From Branchipolynoe longqiensis (lineage: Eukaryota; Annelida; Polychaeta; Phyllodocida; Polynoidae), in assembly GCA_030323885.1 (NCBI GenBank), contig CM059193.1:54030749-54094748 (forward strand): a DNA stretch of 64,000 nt. The letters run 5' to 3'. The position numbers and the translations under genes were made by a program. Below the pieces are notes generated by a model. That model did no database searches, had not been told where the DNA came from, and saw nothing but the letters and a program-made list of their open reading frames with translations. This document shows positions 32,171 through 45,608 of this stretch, piece after piece; the first letter of the stretch is position 1; every line of letters starts with the position of its first letter.

Positions 32171-33330
32171 TGTGATCCTGTGATGTAGTCTTCGTAGAAG
32201 GCAAGCGACGACTTCTTCTTACACAGAAATTATTGATGTAACATATCAATTATTATGTTTATATTCAATAAAATTATTTTAGAATAATAATATTCTCCAA
32301 GTATTTTTAAATTTTAAATTTAAATCTATAACCATATAGATTATATAATTAGATGTTTTTGCAATATAATGATCACTAATATGTTCCTATAACATGAATA
32401 AAGTCAATAATATACATCTCCAGTATCAAAATCATTATATGTTCTCAAAACACTAATAATGTTAATGATAAATATCTCTAGTATCAAAAGATCATTAATA
32501 TGTCCCCATAACATGAATGTCAATGATAGTTTTAGCTAGTTAATATTTGATAATACATGCAATGTTCAATCATATGTCTATGTCAATGGAACAAATTAAT
32601 AATGTAATAAATGATAACATTCATCAATTATGCAATGAATTTTCAATGAATCTTTCCTGCAACATTCAACATCCCATATGTACATGATTTTTCAAATGAA
32701 TCACCCTAATGGACACCCTATGACTAGGATAATTTCAATATGAAAGACATCTCATGACAATAATATTAATAATGTATATTCATGAATTTCAATGAACACA
32801 TCTCCATGCAATATATGATAACATTCAACCATACTCATGCATTATAAATGAACCATTTATCAACCTCTGACTATGACATTTAATGACAATTATGATAACA
32901 TCCTACATTATATTATTTAGTTTCAAATGAATTTACTATGAACCATGCTACATTTAACCTATCATTTGTCCATGAATTTCAAGTCAATAAATAAGAATAC
33001 ATGCAACATTCAACAGCTCATCTGTCAATGACTTTCAAATGAATAAATATGAACACATGCACACCCAACATTTACACAAATTTACAAATGAATAAATATT
33101 CAAGCTAACTTATGTCCATGATATTTTCAAATATGAAAGACATCTCCTGACAATGATATTAATAATGTCTCCTATCCATTTCAATAAATAGCTCATGACA
33201 ACCTATGTCTATGATATTTCATGTCAATGATGATAATATTCACATGCTCTGTTCATTCATGATCGACAATCCAAAGTTATCAGATTTTACCGTCGAAATT
33301 GTACTATGTGTTTAGATCTTCCTCAAGCAA
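32171..33330. other. Strongly AT-rich stretch with repeated ATGTC/TCAATGA phrases
   Basis: Irregular phrases such as CATGAATTTCAATGA and TGAATAAATATGAACACATG recur. No coding region is seen. It may be part of the Gypsy-2 3' region, but no LTR was identified. Confidence 0.4.
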
Positions 33331-33334
33331 AAGA

Positions 33335-33560
33335 ACTTAGGTGTATTCCATCCCTATGGAACAAGAATTGGCTAGTGTCGTCCCCTATGAGAACATGAGA
33401 ACATGTAACATCATGAGTTTATTCCACTCCTATGGAACAAGAACTGGACAATCTTGTGTCTTATGACAAGAAAGAAACTTCATTCCATCCCTATGGAACA
33501 AGAAGTGAACAACGTTGTGTCTTATGACAAGAAAGAATATGCTGTACTACAAGATGTAGC
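33335..33560. repeat. Tandem repeat, CCTATGGAACAAGAA unit
   Basis: Copies of TTCCA(T/C)(C/T)CCTATGGAACAAGAA begin near 33346, 33421 and 33483, each followed by GTGTC(T/G)TATGACAAGAAAG or a variant. A (GAA)n tract lies at 33639-33658. Confidence 0.7.
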
Positions 33561-33769
33561 AGATAGGGCGACATTATTATAGCCCACTCCAGTGCCATCT
33601 CACATCAGAAGATGTGGAATGCCACTGCATTACAAGAAGAAGAAGAAGAAGAAGAAGATAATACCCCTAGTATCATCAAGAAAAGAATCTTCCTGGTAAC
33701 TATAGTTTTAAGCAGAGTTTAACAGTCCATGTGACTGTATGATCCAACACAAGTTTTATGTGGTCTATC

Positions 33770-36527
33770 CACCAGGTAAGTTTCATTCATTTGAATAAAT
33801 TTAACAAAATTTAACATTTAAGGAACTCTCAGTCAAACCTCAAAGAATTTTAGTTTTTAGTCATCTCTTGTATCATTTTATATTATCAATAGCAAAACAT
33901 TTATGCAGTGTAATATAGTCTAATGTCTATACAGCTTTAGCAATATTAGTTAATTAATAATAATAATAATATGATATATTGCAAAAAGTTGCTGATGATC
34001 TAAAAAAAAATTATATATGTTAATTACTCTTCAGCCCTGCTGAGTTAGTCGCACTTCCTCAAGTTAAAGAAACATATAAAAAATATATTTAACTCTTCAG
34101 TCCTACTGATTTCAAAATAACAAATGAACGTAAATGCATCTATCTGTACTATAATGGAGTTACAGAGTAATCAGTTCATGCCATTTTTAGTGATCAGAAA
34201 GTCATTTCCCAATAGTTCAGAGTTGTTGTCTTACTGCCATCAGTTACTTCCCTTCACTGCGCAGCCTGCTGAAAATCAATTACACTTCCTCAAGCCAGAT
34301 ATGTGAATCATCATACATAATGATAATCATAGGTCCAACTATGCCTAGTATCCCTCTAGATAATTCAATAAGTATATGATAAAAAATAATAATCACCTTT
34401 TTAAGATCAACTGCGCCCAGTTCACCTAAAAATACTGATCATTTTGACAAAAATAAATGTTTGAAGATCATATAAAAAAAAAATATATATTAGTTAAACT
34501 CATAGCTTTAGATCCGATCATCTTGCTCTTGTAAAGTTAACATAACATATGTAAAAAAATTGTGAAATCCCTATAATTATTTTAGCTGACCTCCCAACGA
34601 ACAGTCGCTTTTGTAAAAATAATTTAGTTCATTCAATACCATAGGTATTACTGTTACCTCACCAGGTATCTTCTCCACTTGATAAGTAGTAGAAAGCAAA
34701 TCGTGTCTCGCTCAGCAACAATAGGGAAAAAAAGGAAGAATCTTGCAGATCACTCGATCAGAATGAAAAAGATCTTCACGTCAGACATTACTTAAAATCT
34801 CCCGACGTTCAACTAATGTTTTTGCTTAGCGGAATATTTTTGAAAAGTTTAATACAGAATAGAACTTCCACAAGAGTACCGATATGTTCGACCTCACAAT
34901 TGAAATTAAATGCAACTATCTGTCCTGAACCTGGGGTCAGAAAATCCCATAACTACCAGTTACTTCCCTTCACTGTGCAGTCATGCACTTACTTCCCTTC
35001 ACTGTAAAGGTTTCTGCCTGGAAAATACGGATCAGAAAGTAATTTAGATCAAATTGCAGTCTACAAGTATCAACTCTCTGCTTAGATTTTTCATCCCTAT
35101 GAATCACAATCAAGAACATTATTTATTTTTATTTTTAAATAAATAATTATTTTAATAATATATATATCACATTATTAAGTAATATGAACATATAAAATAA
35201 ATCTCTTACCAGTAAATAAAATTATTTAAAAAAAAGTTAATTTAAATGTCTTATTTCATAATGTTATATCCATTTATATGTATTGTAATACACCTAATAA
35301 CATAGAATAGATACTTTAGATGTCTTAACTAAGTTAGTTCATGCTTCTAAGTATCATAGTTAATTAGTTATGCATTTATTAGCACAAACACATAATAACT
35401 AGACTTTGTCAAAGTTCCAGTCAATGACGAAATGCTTCCGCCTAATCCCGTCAACCACCACGAAGATTAGCAACATTTTAAGACAAATCGTTCATGTTAA
35501 TCATGTTATGTCCAATTACGCTTCACGCGTCGGTGAATTATCTGTAACTACTGCTTCATACTCGCCAAATAAATTTGTTTTATCGCTTCATGCGTGTCGC
35601 TCATCGACACCCGATAAGAAATTGACTCCCGGCTCGCGCCTTAGATCTCTTATCGGCCTTACCGTATACTCGCGAAAAGATTACGCTCGTCGAATAGAAT
35701 CGCTCTATCAACATTACGCATCCATCTTTTCTCCCACTCGAGTGGTACAGGTTCGATGAAAATGCCTATATTCATAGTATAGAATAGAATCTTAGCCTGC
35801 GAGAATTTAATAGAATCAATACGGTAATGCAAAATCAATGTGCTATTTTAAGCATTTTTAGGTTTTTCACGCCCAATGAATAATGATTTTTGTACTAAGA
35901 ATAGATAATGCAATTCAAATGGTGTGTCCGAAAACAAAGTATATAACATCTTTGGTTATTTGCCATTAAACCGGTTTAATAATGTCAATTCTTACATGTG
36001 CAAGATCTACCACTTCCAAAAATATAACATCCACAAAGTCTTAGCGAAAGGGCTAGAGTATTACTTCATGCGAACATAACATTTCAGTCATTAGTGTGAC
36101 GAAATTTAGTTCTTTTTAGTAGTTAAACAGTTTAAACTCAAACCATCGAGTAACACCTGTTTTACGTCTCACCCCTTAATACGTAGGCGTACTAAATATT
36201 AACTTAGACAAATGGAGAATAAATTAAATTGTTATTTGTTAGTATGACATCCAGTCACCACAGGTGAACTTTTTTCGCTCTATGTCACGGTAGAATAACA
36301 ACTTACATTAGTACATGTCACCATGTTCCAGTAAAGTATCCACTTCCTTTACTTAATCCGCCAGAAATGCTCCGTAGCATTCGGTAGGCAACAAGTGTCA
36401 ATTTACTTCACTATAGCAATGCTACTACGGTGTCAATACCATCAACAACATGTCTGTATTTAAACAGTTTTTTGTAACTTAATTACTGGCGCAACTTACG
36501 TTACAACGCATCAATGTCGGCACTAGT
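33770..36527. other. AT-rich stretch downstream of Gypsy-2 pol, no gene recognised
   Basis: Contains two related segments with CAGTTACTTCCCTTCACTG (34245, 34960) and many A/T runs. A 117-codon plus frame at 35406-35759 is not recognised and lacks support. This may include the 3' UTR or LTR of the element upstream. Confidence 0.4.
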
Positions 36528-38984
36528 TTAGTAAGGAACATAAACATTGCTTATGACTAAACCTCGCGAAGCCTGTCGATTAGATTTAGACCTGTCGACT
36601 TGTGCTATTGTTAATTCTTGCTTTGTATTAACGCAATGGTTAGGCATGGCGCAATCGTTATTTATTAGTGGCGCAGAAACAAAGAAATTTCTTGTCGAAT
36701 GAGCCGAAGCACTCATACGTCCACGGATTCGTCGATCCTTCCGCAGTTTTCTTTGATGTGATTGGTCAATTCTTCTGCATAAATTAGAACTACCAATTAT
36801 TGAATCCACCCTCCGCGCTTGCTGGCGAGTGAATGGCCCAGTACCAATTTCTCTCGAATCTAATACTTTAGGTTTTATTTTTGTTTTATTCACTAATAAT
36901 TCATTAGTGCGTCGATTTTGATCAGAAATAATCGGATCAAAAGGCAAAGGTTGCGAAATACCTTTTCTTCTTTCAGTTCTAGTTAATCGTGGTGCAATAT
37001 CATCCCAAATGATGTTAGAATCCACTAATCTAACTTCATCACGGTTAACAACTTTACGATCGTTATTAGGGCCAACTACAGTTACCACTGAACCCCGTGA
37101 TCTAACGACTATGTATCCTGGATCGTATTTCCTCTCCAAAGGTCCGGATTCATTTATAAACAAAACAACTTTATCACCTGGAGTTAATTTAACTGCATTT
37201 GCCTTTTTCTTAAGACGAGCAATATTATAATTTTGACTTTCTTTACGATTTTGAACAGCTTTACTTAAAGCTATAGACAAATCATCTACACGATAAGCTA
37301 AGTTCGAATCAATCATCCCCGTCGATCGATACAGTAAAGAACTATGCTTCGTACCTGGATGTCTACCATAAGTTAGGAAGAAAGGAGAATAGCTAGTGCT
37401 ATCAGAAGGTACAGTACGATACACATATATCACATCAGGCAAATAGGTTTCCCATAGACTAGCACGAGAATTAATTAATTTTCTCAAAATGCTTTTTATA
37501 GTCCTATGGTATCGTTCTACCATACCATTTGACTGTGGATGATAAGGTGTTGTATGTCTTACCTCTACACCTAATTCTTTAAAATGATTCATAATCAATT
37601 TGTTTTTAAACTCTAACCCATTATCTGAAATAAACATACAAGGAATTGCATGGTGAGGAATATAATCATTAAATATATAATCATGAATTCCCTTCGATGA
37701 TTTATCTGGCAATGTTTTATATTCAACCCAACCACTACAATGATCTATAATAGACAATAAATATCTATTACCACTAGTACTAACTGGATATGGACCAGAC
37801 AGATCCGCAGCAATCACAATACCGGGTGCACTAGGCAATGGCATCGATTGTGGATACACACGTGTGCGTTTACTACAATTAACCACACAATTTTGACAAT
37901 TGGTAATTACTTTATGGACATCTCCAGCTATACCAGGCCAACGAAAATGTTTCTGTAATCGGTTTAATGTTTTAGACATAGCCATATGACCTACCTCAGT
38001 ATGAGCTATCTTTATCACAGAATTCCTGTATTTTTTTGGTAACACTAATCTAGGATACGTATCTTTCTTAGCAGGAGCTATCATAGAATAAAGCAAATTA
38101 TTCATTAATATATAATCCTTTTCTTCATGCTCACCTAACGTATACTCTTTCATCTTTTTCTGTTCATTAATTACATCATTATATGACAGTTCATAGTGCT
38201 CAAAAGGAATTGCCTGTTCTGCTAACAGTGAATCAAAAGCAAACATTTCTACTGGTTCCTTTGCTTCTGTATTAGGTCTCAATCTAGACAACATATCAGC
38301 CCAGACATTATCTACTCCTTTCATATATACAATTGGTGCTGAAAATTCTGCTAATAATACTGCCCAATGTTGTATATGTGTATTACGGATTTCCTTAGTG
38401 AAAAAACATTTCAATGGAGCACGATCCGTATAGATAGTAAATTCTGCACCATATAAGTAAGGTCTTAATTTCACTAGAGCATAAATGATAGCAAATGCCT
38501 CCTTCTCAAAAGTAGGATAATTACGTTGAGCAGGAGAAAATCTAGTACTGATTAAATGCACTGGCCTGTCTATTCCATTCTCATCCTCCTGTACCAGTAC
38601 AGCACCTAAACTATACTCAGAAGCATCTGTACACAGTTTATATGGTTTAAAAGGATCAGGAAATTTCAACAGTACACAATCTAATAATAGTGTCTTCAAC
38701 TCATTCCATGCAATTTCATATTCCATAGTCCATTCAAAACTACATTTATTACTAGTCAAATAAGTTATAGGAGCGACAACATCAGCGTAATTAGGAATTA
38801 ATTGTCTATAGTATCCTGCCGATCCTAACAATCGTCTTACTTCTTTTTTACTTTTCGGTGAAGCCATATCTCTTATTGCAGTAATTTTTTCAGGATCCGG
38901 TTTCAGTCCTGCTGAACATACAACATAACCTAAGAGTTTTACTTCAGTAACTCCAAATTCACATTTAGATTCCTTAATAGTCAT
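36528..38984 (-). pseudogene. Gypsy-2 pol, 5'-truncated (RT C-terminus, RNase H, integrase), 818-codon open frame
   Basis: The frame opens just after where the YxDD active site should be: MTIKESKCEF and LLGYVV are RT connection motifs, then RLLGSAGYYRQLI. RNase H follows (CTDASEYSLGAVL ... TFEKEAFAI ... DMLSRL), then an integrase with an H-x-H/C-x2-C zinc region (HTEVGHMAMS ... CQNCVV), catalytic D (AADLSGPY), D (FISDNGLEF) and E (NGMVERYHRTI), and a GPLERKYDPG C-terminal domain. The stretch is free of stops, so it decayed recently, but the RT palm is absent: upstream of 38984 the frame ends in a short TAT-rich stretch. It cannot make a complete Pol. Confidence 0.9.
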
Positions 38985-39169
38985 ATTGTTATAATAGGCA
39001 TAATAGTCATAAGGTTATGAGGGCTCTCACCTCATGATCCTCCCAATTGTCTTTGCGGTTAGGCGGCTGGGCTGCGGAGCAGGACGACATTCTGTGATCT
39101 TTTTCTCAGTTTCTCTGTGCTTCGTTGTTGCTCCTTCGACTTCTGCTAACGTTATGGCAAGTTAGCGGA

Positions 39170-39480
39170 AGACAACAAATAAAATGAGCGAACACGCATG
39201 CGTGTGACGTCATAAGTCGCTTCACACAATCCGCTTACGTCCACACGGTGAAAAATAATCCGATTCACAGAAATCGATTCACGTAAACTACCTCGCTAGG
39301 TGGTTTACAGTATCCGCATCACGTGAATCGATTCAGCCCTAATCCGACTCAGATGCCCGTTCACACGCGAAATGTAAGGCGAACTAGGCAAGTCACTTTC
39401 TACGAATCGATTTACATTGCCCATGTGAACACGGCTTAAAACTACACCACCTAGAAACAAACCGCTTGAAATATGTAGAG
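39170..39480. mobile_element. Probable MITE rich in CGATTCACGT motifs
   Basis: Several short inverted phrases (GTCCACACGGTG near 39239, CATGTGAACACGGC near 39422; AATCGATTCACGT and its inverse) bound a non-coding 250-bp segment. The ends are not sharply defined. Confidence 0.35.
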
Positions 39481-39567
39481 AAAACATATTGAACGAACAG
39501 AGTATATAGAATTTATAAGGTATGGGTTCTGCATTTCTATTAATTTTAAATAAAATTGACGTTCTGG

Positions 39568-40441
39568 GGCCGTATGCATGGAGCAGTGTTAGCGAGCCAA
39601 AACTGGTTTTGGACGGGATTTCTGGTTTAGTGGCGAAAAGTCGCTATGCATGGAGCAGTGTTACGGAAACACTGCGAGTTTAAGGTCGGATATTCTAACA
39701 CCAGTACATAGCTGGATTAGGCCCAAATCTATTCAATGCTATCATATTTAACAGAATTACATACTCTAAAAGTGAAATTTCATCAAACTAACCGCAAAAT
39801 CGAACTGATATTAACGCCGCAGCTACATCGGCGGCGATATCCATACTGTCGAATATAAACAAAACAAATCGCTGTCGCCGCCGCCTCCGGATCGGCGGCG
39901 ATATTGTAAAATAGCGGTGCTCACCGGGAACAGGCTCACCAGTAACAAGGCTTGCTGGTTCCTGGTGTACGGAGAAGGCAACCGCCGCATCGGCAGCAAC
40001 CATCGCATCTGGCGGCAACCGCCGAATCCGGCGGCAACCGCCGCATCCGGCGGCAATATATTAGGCCCAAATCTATTCAATGCTATCATATTTAACAGAA
40101 TAACATGCTCAAAAAGTGAAATTTGGTCAAATTAACCACAAAATCGAAGCGATATTAATGGCGCTGCTAAATCGGCAGCGATATTAATATTGTCGAATCG
40201 ACAAATGTAACAAATCGCCGCCGCCGCCAAATCGGCGGCGATATTGGGAAATAGCGGTGCTCGCCGGCAACAGGCTCAGAGGGACTTCCCAAATCTATAA
40301 ATAACTTCATGTTTAGCTAACGTGAACTGTTCAGGCGTCCATGCATACGGCGTGACATACTTCGCGACGCCGGTGATAGCTACCCAGTGTTAGATGGTTA
40401 ACACCACACGATGCTAACACCGCTTCATGCATACGGCCCCT
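39568..40441. mobile_element. 870-bp terminal-inverted-repeat element (same family as 10867-11385)
   Basis: The left end GGGGCCGTATGCATGGAGCA and the right end, read inverted as GGGGCCGTATGCATGAAGCG, form a TIR of about 30 bp. The interior carries two versions of the 80-bp repeat (GGGAACAGGCTCACCAGTAA near 39926 and a partial one near 40260) and several GGCGGCGATAT phrases. It is inserted in a partial copy of the 27.5-kb element. There is no transposase. A target duplication could not be fixed. Confidence 0.75.
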
Positions 40442-40449
40442 GAACTGCG

Positions 40450-41290
40450 CATATCAGCATATGAAATGACATATATGATAATATGAGGGAACCTAAATAT
40501 GCTTGTTGTTAGGACGCCTGCCCCAGAATGTGACAAATGTGCATTCGAGTGCCGTCCGCCCTAAGCACGATGTTCACTTTTCTTTACAATAGGCCTACCC
40601 CCATTAAACTCATACCAAAGTCCATTTGTTAACACAATGACAAAACACTAAACTATTTCTCTCATAGTATATCGTTTTATTGAATTTATTTACAACTATG
40701 TATAAATTGCAAGTTTTACATAATATAGAAGCATATCATCTTGATCCAATGGAACCCAAACATTCGGGTACAGCGTTATCACATTCAATTCACAATTTAA
40801 TTTAACTTACCCAACATCAAGACAGGATGCCCCCTCCCCCCCCCATACGTGACTGTCTTCATATATTAATGTTATCATGCATGAAGATTATCATACATTA
40901 AAGTTATCATGCATGATGGTTATCATGCATAAATGCCATCATATATTCATACACTTATTATACATTGGTGTTATCTGCCATCACACATGAATGGTATGAT
41001 TCATCCACTAAACGATGAACTATATGCGAGATAAGTGACATGAGATCAACTGTATACATTCCACTCCCGTAGAAACTTCTGTCATAACAAATACATAGAG
41101 GAGTTAACAGGTTAATTTAAGTAATATCGCTCCCTGCATTGGAGCCATTACACATTCTATACATGATTATTTAGAGTAGCTTCACTGGCACTAAATTAAA
41201 AGAAAGGCTTTAAATTTCGACGAGGCAGTTAGCAGATTCAGAATAGCTCATATATACACATTATATATAAGTTATAATATTATACAAGTA
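40450..41290. other. Non-coding DNA with TATCATGCAT repeats
   Basis: Repeated (T)TATCATGCAT(G/A)A phrases at 40.87-40.95 kb. No gene is recognised. Confidence 0.5.
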
Positions 41291-41460
41291 AAATAATTAG
41301 ACACACACACACACATAAGGATTTACATTTAGATAGCAATTATCACAAGTGTAGACCTTGTACCGTAAACATACGCTAGATGGCAGCAACGGACGGTGCC
41401 GTCCATAACACGGGGCTGCCACCTCTCGGTTGTCGAGAAGCTGACTCTGAAAGTTCTCAA

Positions 41461-42215
41461 AATGAACTGATGCTAATGGGCTTTCATGAGCCATTTCTCT
41501 TGCTATACACTTGGTGGCAGCACACGTTCCCTGTCCAAGTCGGCCATCATGGTTGGATAGAAGGGTGTAGGTGTGTGTGTGTGTGTGTGTGTGTGCAGGT
41601 GGTGTAGGTGTGTCATGGGTGGTGGTGTGTGGTGGGGGTGTAGGTATGTGTGTGGTGGGTGGGTGTGGTGGCAGTGTAGGTGTGTCGTGGGGGTTTAGGT
41701 GTGTGGTGAGGGTTTAGGTGTGTGGTGGGGGTGTATGTGTGTGGTGGCTGTGTTTGTTTGTTGTTGTTTTACGTCCCAGCAACATCATAGGGGTGGTTGG
41801 GGTATAGGGATGTGGTGGGGTGTGTGGGGGTGGTGTGTGGTGGGGGTGTAGGTGTGTGGTGGGGGTGTAGGTGTGTGTGGGGGTGTAGGTGTGTGTGGTG
41901 GGGGTGTAGGTGTGTGTGGTTGAGGTGTAGGTGTGTGTGGTTGAGGTGTAGGTGTGTGTGGTTGAGGTGTAGGTGTGTGTGGTGAGGGTGTGGCATGTGT
42001 GTGTGTGTGGTGAAGGTGTGGCGTGTGTGTGGTGAGAGTGTGGCGTGTGTGTGGTGAGGGTGTGGCGTGTGTGTGGTGGGGGTATAGGTGTGTTGTGGGG
42101 TGTAGGGGGCATAGGTGTGTGTTATGGGGTGTAGGGGGCATAGGTGTATGTGGTGGGGTGTGTGGTAGGGGCTTAGGGCTGTGGTGGGCATGTAGGTGTG
42201 TGATGGGGGTGTAGG
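41461..42215 (+). repeat. Second copy of the GTGTAGGTGTGTGGTGGGGG minisatellite with shared flank
   Basis: The 100-bp left flank (CATGAGCCATTTCTCTTGCT ... CATCATGGTTGGATAGAAGG) is the reverse complement of 10063-10145, and the minisatellite follows at the same place. Flank plus array therefore move or duplicate as a unit. The array is interrupted at about 41755-41790 by TGTTTGTTGTTGTTTTACG, a SINE-end-like phrase. Pro/Thr/His frames on the minus strand are artefacts. Confidence 0.85.
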
Positions 42216-42469
42216 GATGCTAAAGATTGTGACCTCACCGCTCCTGCCAACCCCAGCCAAGAGGTGGGTCACTGGGATCGGGACTTTTTGCTCACGGCAC
42301 GTGTATTTCTCGACTCCACTCGCGGTGTTCGATTTGAAAATCTAGTAACTCGGGTCATCCGAGTCGCCCTGGTCGTGTTAATCGAATATGCCCAGGCAGT
42401 CCAAACAATGGGCTGTCACTAAAGGGGCGGGCACACTATGACATATCGCCTCAAAGTGCGCCAACATAT

Positions 42470-42770
42470 GTGATTTTCTACCAACACATCGGCGTACGTC
42501 GTCGTACGTTACATGTATGTTGGGCATACAGTGTATACATTCTGGATATGTTGGTATACGTCGTCTTATGTCGACGCTCCAAAAAAATGTTCTGTATGCT
42601 CAAAATGTTCAATGTGTCGACGTGTGGCTCATATGTTGAACATACGCTGCATGTATGTTTGGGATACGTTGGCGTACGTTGGGAGTACGTTAGGGATACG
42701 TTGGTATATGTTGCTGCACGTTAGCCGTACGTTCAGCCGGTGGGTACGTGCAGTCCGCATACTGCCAATG
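42470..42770 (+). repeat. Irregular GTACGTTGG-type repeat
   Basis: TACGTTG, TACGTCG and TATGTTG phrases occur at intervals of 10-20 bases (for example GATACGTTGGCGTACGTTGG near 42662). Similar phrases resume after the MITE at 43.19 kb, so the MITE was inserted into or next to this array. Confidence 0.7.
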
Positions 42771-42827
42771 GATGCATTACGTACTCCTAACGAACTTCGA
42801 ACATATGCCTGCCATATTTCCAGCGTA

Positions 42828-43184
42828 TTTAAAGTTGCAGTCCGATGGGTTTTGAGTTTCTGTCATTTTCTGAGATAAACATATTAGGGTGATCGTTATA
42901 ATCTACCCTACTTTCACTTGAAGAAACTTCTATTTTAAATAGCTAACTTTTGAGATATTTGAAGTGCAAACAAGCAAAATTAGTTTTGACAAGCGTGCCA
43001 AAATTCTGACACCATGGGTTTCTGCAGTAATAGGTTCTATTAGAGTGCCTCAGTATTCCCTTCTATGTGGTGACAAATGTTTAACAAGTGCACCAGTATT
43101 TAAGTTAGATATATAGAATCAAATTGAGATACTTGTTTTGGTTTTGAAAATTTAATGCTTCATCGGACTATGCAGCTTTAACGT
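42828..43184. mobile_element. 345-bp MITE, copy 1
   Basis: The left end TTTAAAGTTGCAGTCCGATG and inverted right end TTAAAGCTGCATAGTCCGATG-like sequence form the terminal repeats, flanked by TTAA. The interior (CTAACTTTTGAGATATTTGA, TTCCCTTCTATGTGG) matches copies at 59.61 and 61.56 kb. It is non-coding. Confidence 0.8.
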
Positions 43185-43569
43185 ACATGCCATACTTCTA
43201 GCGATGGAGTAACGTATGTAACTTTGGTCAGCGTTCCGTGAGCGTAAGCGAGCGTTTTGCGAGGCACATGAATGATCTCATACATTAGCAATACGTTTTC
43301 CTTCTATGTGTTTCTGATGGAATTATGCAATGTAATTGTACTGACATATTTTACATTAAAACAAATATAAATCCTGTTTGAACTACTCATGTGACAGCTG
43401 TTGTTACCAGAGTACCTCATTTGACACCTCCTGAATCACACATATTAGGTACAGGTATGTGACTTAAACAAATTTAGTTCATGTATTTGAATTATAACCC
43501 TGAGCATTGGAAGGATATCTTTGCTCGTTTTGTGTGTTGGTGTTTTATTTTAACTGCTGGTATTGGAAG

Positions 43570-43895
43570 GATTTGCTTGCTAATTCTGTTTGTTGTAGCT
43601 TTATGTTCTAACAACATCTACGGTCATATGGGTACCGGTACGGACTTGTGACAGTGTGCCCTCATGGTGACTTTTATATCCATTAGGAGATCAGGGCACC
43701 GATATCCCGATATCCCACTCAGTCACATTTCCTGAGCAAACCTGTCTTTGCCCTATCCTGAAAATGCCGAGCGCTGGGCTTGGTAGCAACAAGTATCAAT
43801 GTTGGTAAGACATTGGTTTGACTCGCCTGGGATTCGAACTCTCGACCATCCGCACTGGAAGCCGGCACTCTACCGATTCAGCCACTGTCTCCGGT
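43570..43895 (-). mobile_element. tRNA-derived SINE, full length
   Basis: On the minus strand it starts with a tRNA-like head (TGGCTGAATCGGTAGAGTGC A box, GAGAGTTCGAATCCCAGGCG B box), then the family body with GCGCTCGGCATTTTCAGGAT and a 3' end near 43.58 kb (TTAGAACATAAAGC). Four or more relatives lie in the window. Confidence 0.8.
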
Positions 43896-43899
43896 TCCA

Positions 43900-45230
43900 T
43901 TGGAAAGAACTGTGAATTACTATTAAAATGTTTTTAAAATTTGTAGTCTAGGACAAATATGAAGAAAGTTGTCATTTAGAAAGTTGACAATAGGGGTGAA
44001 TTTTTGTCCTTTGTTTTAATGGAAAAAAGACAAACCTGTGACCAGGGAAATACACTTAAAAATATTCCAGCTTATTATAGGCCAACCTGTGACATGTATA
44101 TGCAGGCCTATATGTATATAATAAACAAATATTAATTGTTGTGAGCTTTTGTCTCTCTTTTCATTAAGGGTGTGATATATCGGCGCTCCTAGATTGTGAG
44201 CTTTTCTCTCGTGAGTTTTTGTCGGCACACCTCAGACTATACAGCATATTTGCCAGTTCATTCATTCATTAACATTAGCCGTCAGAATTGATTAAATATG
44301 TCTGTGCATTCAGCCTAGTCTGGATATAACAGAAAAATCAACCTGACATGTATAAAGTATGACATGATATATTGCACCACGTAATATCAGAATGTAATGA
44401 AGCATACAACCTATATAATGTGTACACTGTGTGTTTTGGCAAAATTGGGATGTCTGGAAATGGAACTGGCGGAAGGAAGGAGTCCTGAATCTATTGGCTT
44501 TCCTATTTTATTACATCCCCCCCCCCCCCATACACACACAAACTCATTCTATATTGGTATGGCGTGTAGAATAGGCATTATTTATAAACTGCTGGATGGA
44601 AATCCCGAATACTCTGCAGACAAAAGTTCTAAATTCATATCCGGTAATAAATTGTTGAACCGTTAAGATCTTAACAGAATAATGATGTGCTAATTCTACT
44701 AGTTGTCTAAAGCTATCATTTTTATAAACCAAACATTCTAAATACGTACTTAAGATTTGATTCTACATATCCAACCTAGATATGGGTGCATTTGTTATTA
44801 AACATTTATTGCAGTTTGGTGTGTCTGTGCTTCCGTGCTATATATATATATATTTTTTTTACTAAATGTATTTTATTCAGTGAATAATGTCTTTTGTCAG
44901 CGCCAGAGCACTGGTCTTCCGGCCGTTCATTACAATTTGTTGGTACATAAATGACAATATCAGTTGCAATAATAACCACATTAAAAACCTGTTCGATAAT
45001 AGAAGCATAATATAAATTGACTATTTGTCGTAATAGTAACTGCATGCAATTCCAGTTCAACATCGGAGGCGATGTTCATCCATATACAGGAAAACTGCGG
45101 AAATGTTTGGTAAATTTCCTGCCCTGCTAAACCTACGAGGTGCTGGCTACATTTTTGTGGAATTGCGAGGAAACGGCCAAAACATGACGATATTTTGTCC
45201 CTGTACATAACTGTAAAACATAATGTATCA
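43900..45230. other. No gene recognised; partial MITE at about 44745-44820
   Basis: AGATTTGATTCTACATATCC and AGATATGGGTGCATTTGT resemble the MITE end in reverse. The rest is unique AT-rich DNA with a C-run at 44518-44529. Confidence 0.5.
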
Positions 45231-45608
45231 TTAAATTACCAGTCTTAGACAGAATCCCCTCAAGTATAGTACTTTGAGATGAGGGTCAGGAGTATATACA
45301 TTTGACCTCGGTACTAAGCCTCTGGGTACTCGTGGTCGAGGGAGAAGGAAGCAACATCCGGGTCCAGCAATTAGCATATTCCACTCATAATGGGAGGACG
45401 TTACGAGCAGGTTCAGCAGTTTTTTCCAACAAATAACAATGATTCCAGAGTAAGTATTGGATGAAAACTTACAAGGATTGATATCAATGCATATAGCACA
45501 ATTTGACATACTTTCTGGAATACTTAATAACATGTTAACACAGTTATTCATGTAAGTGTATTCGTTATCCGGTGCGATTGATATTTTTTCAGCACCACCA
45601 TTTTTTGT

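Noticed and set aside
41714..42272. His/Pro/Thr-rich minus-strand frames
   Set aside because: They are the complement of the GTGTAGG minisatellite, with no initiation or splice context.
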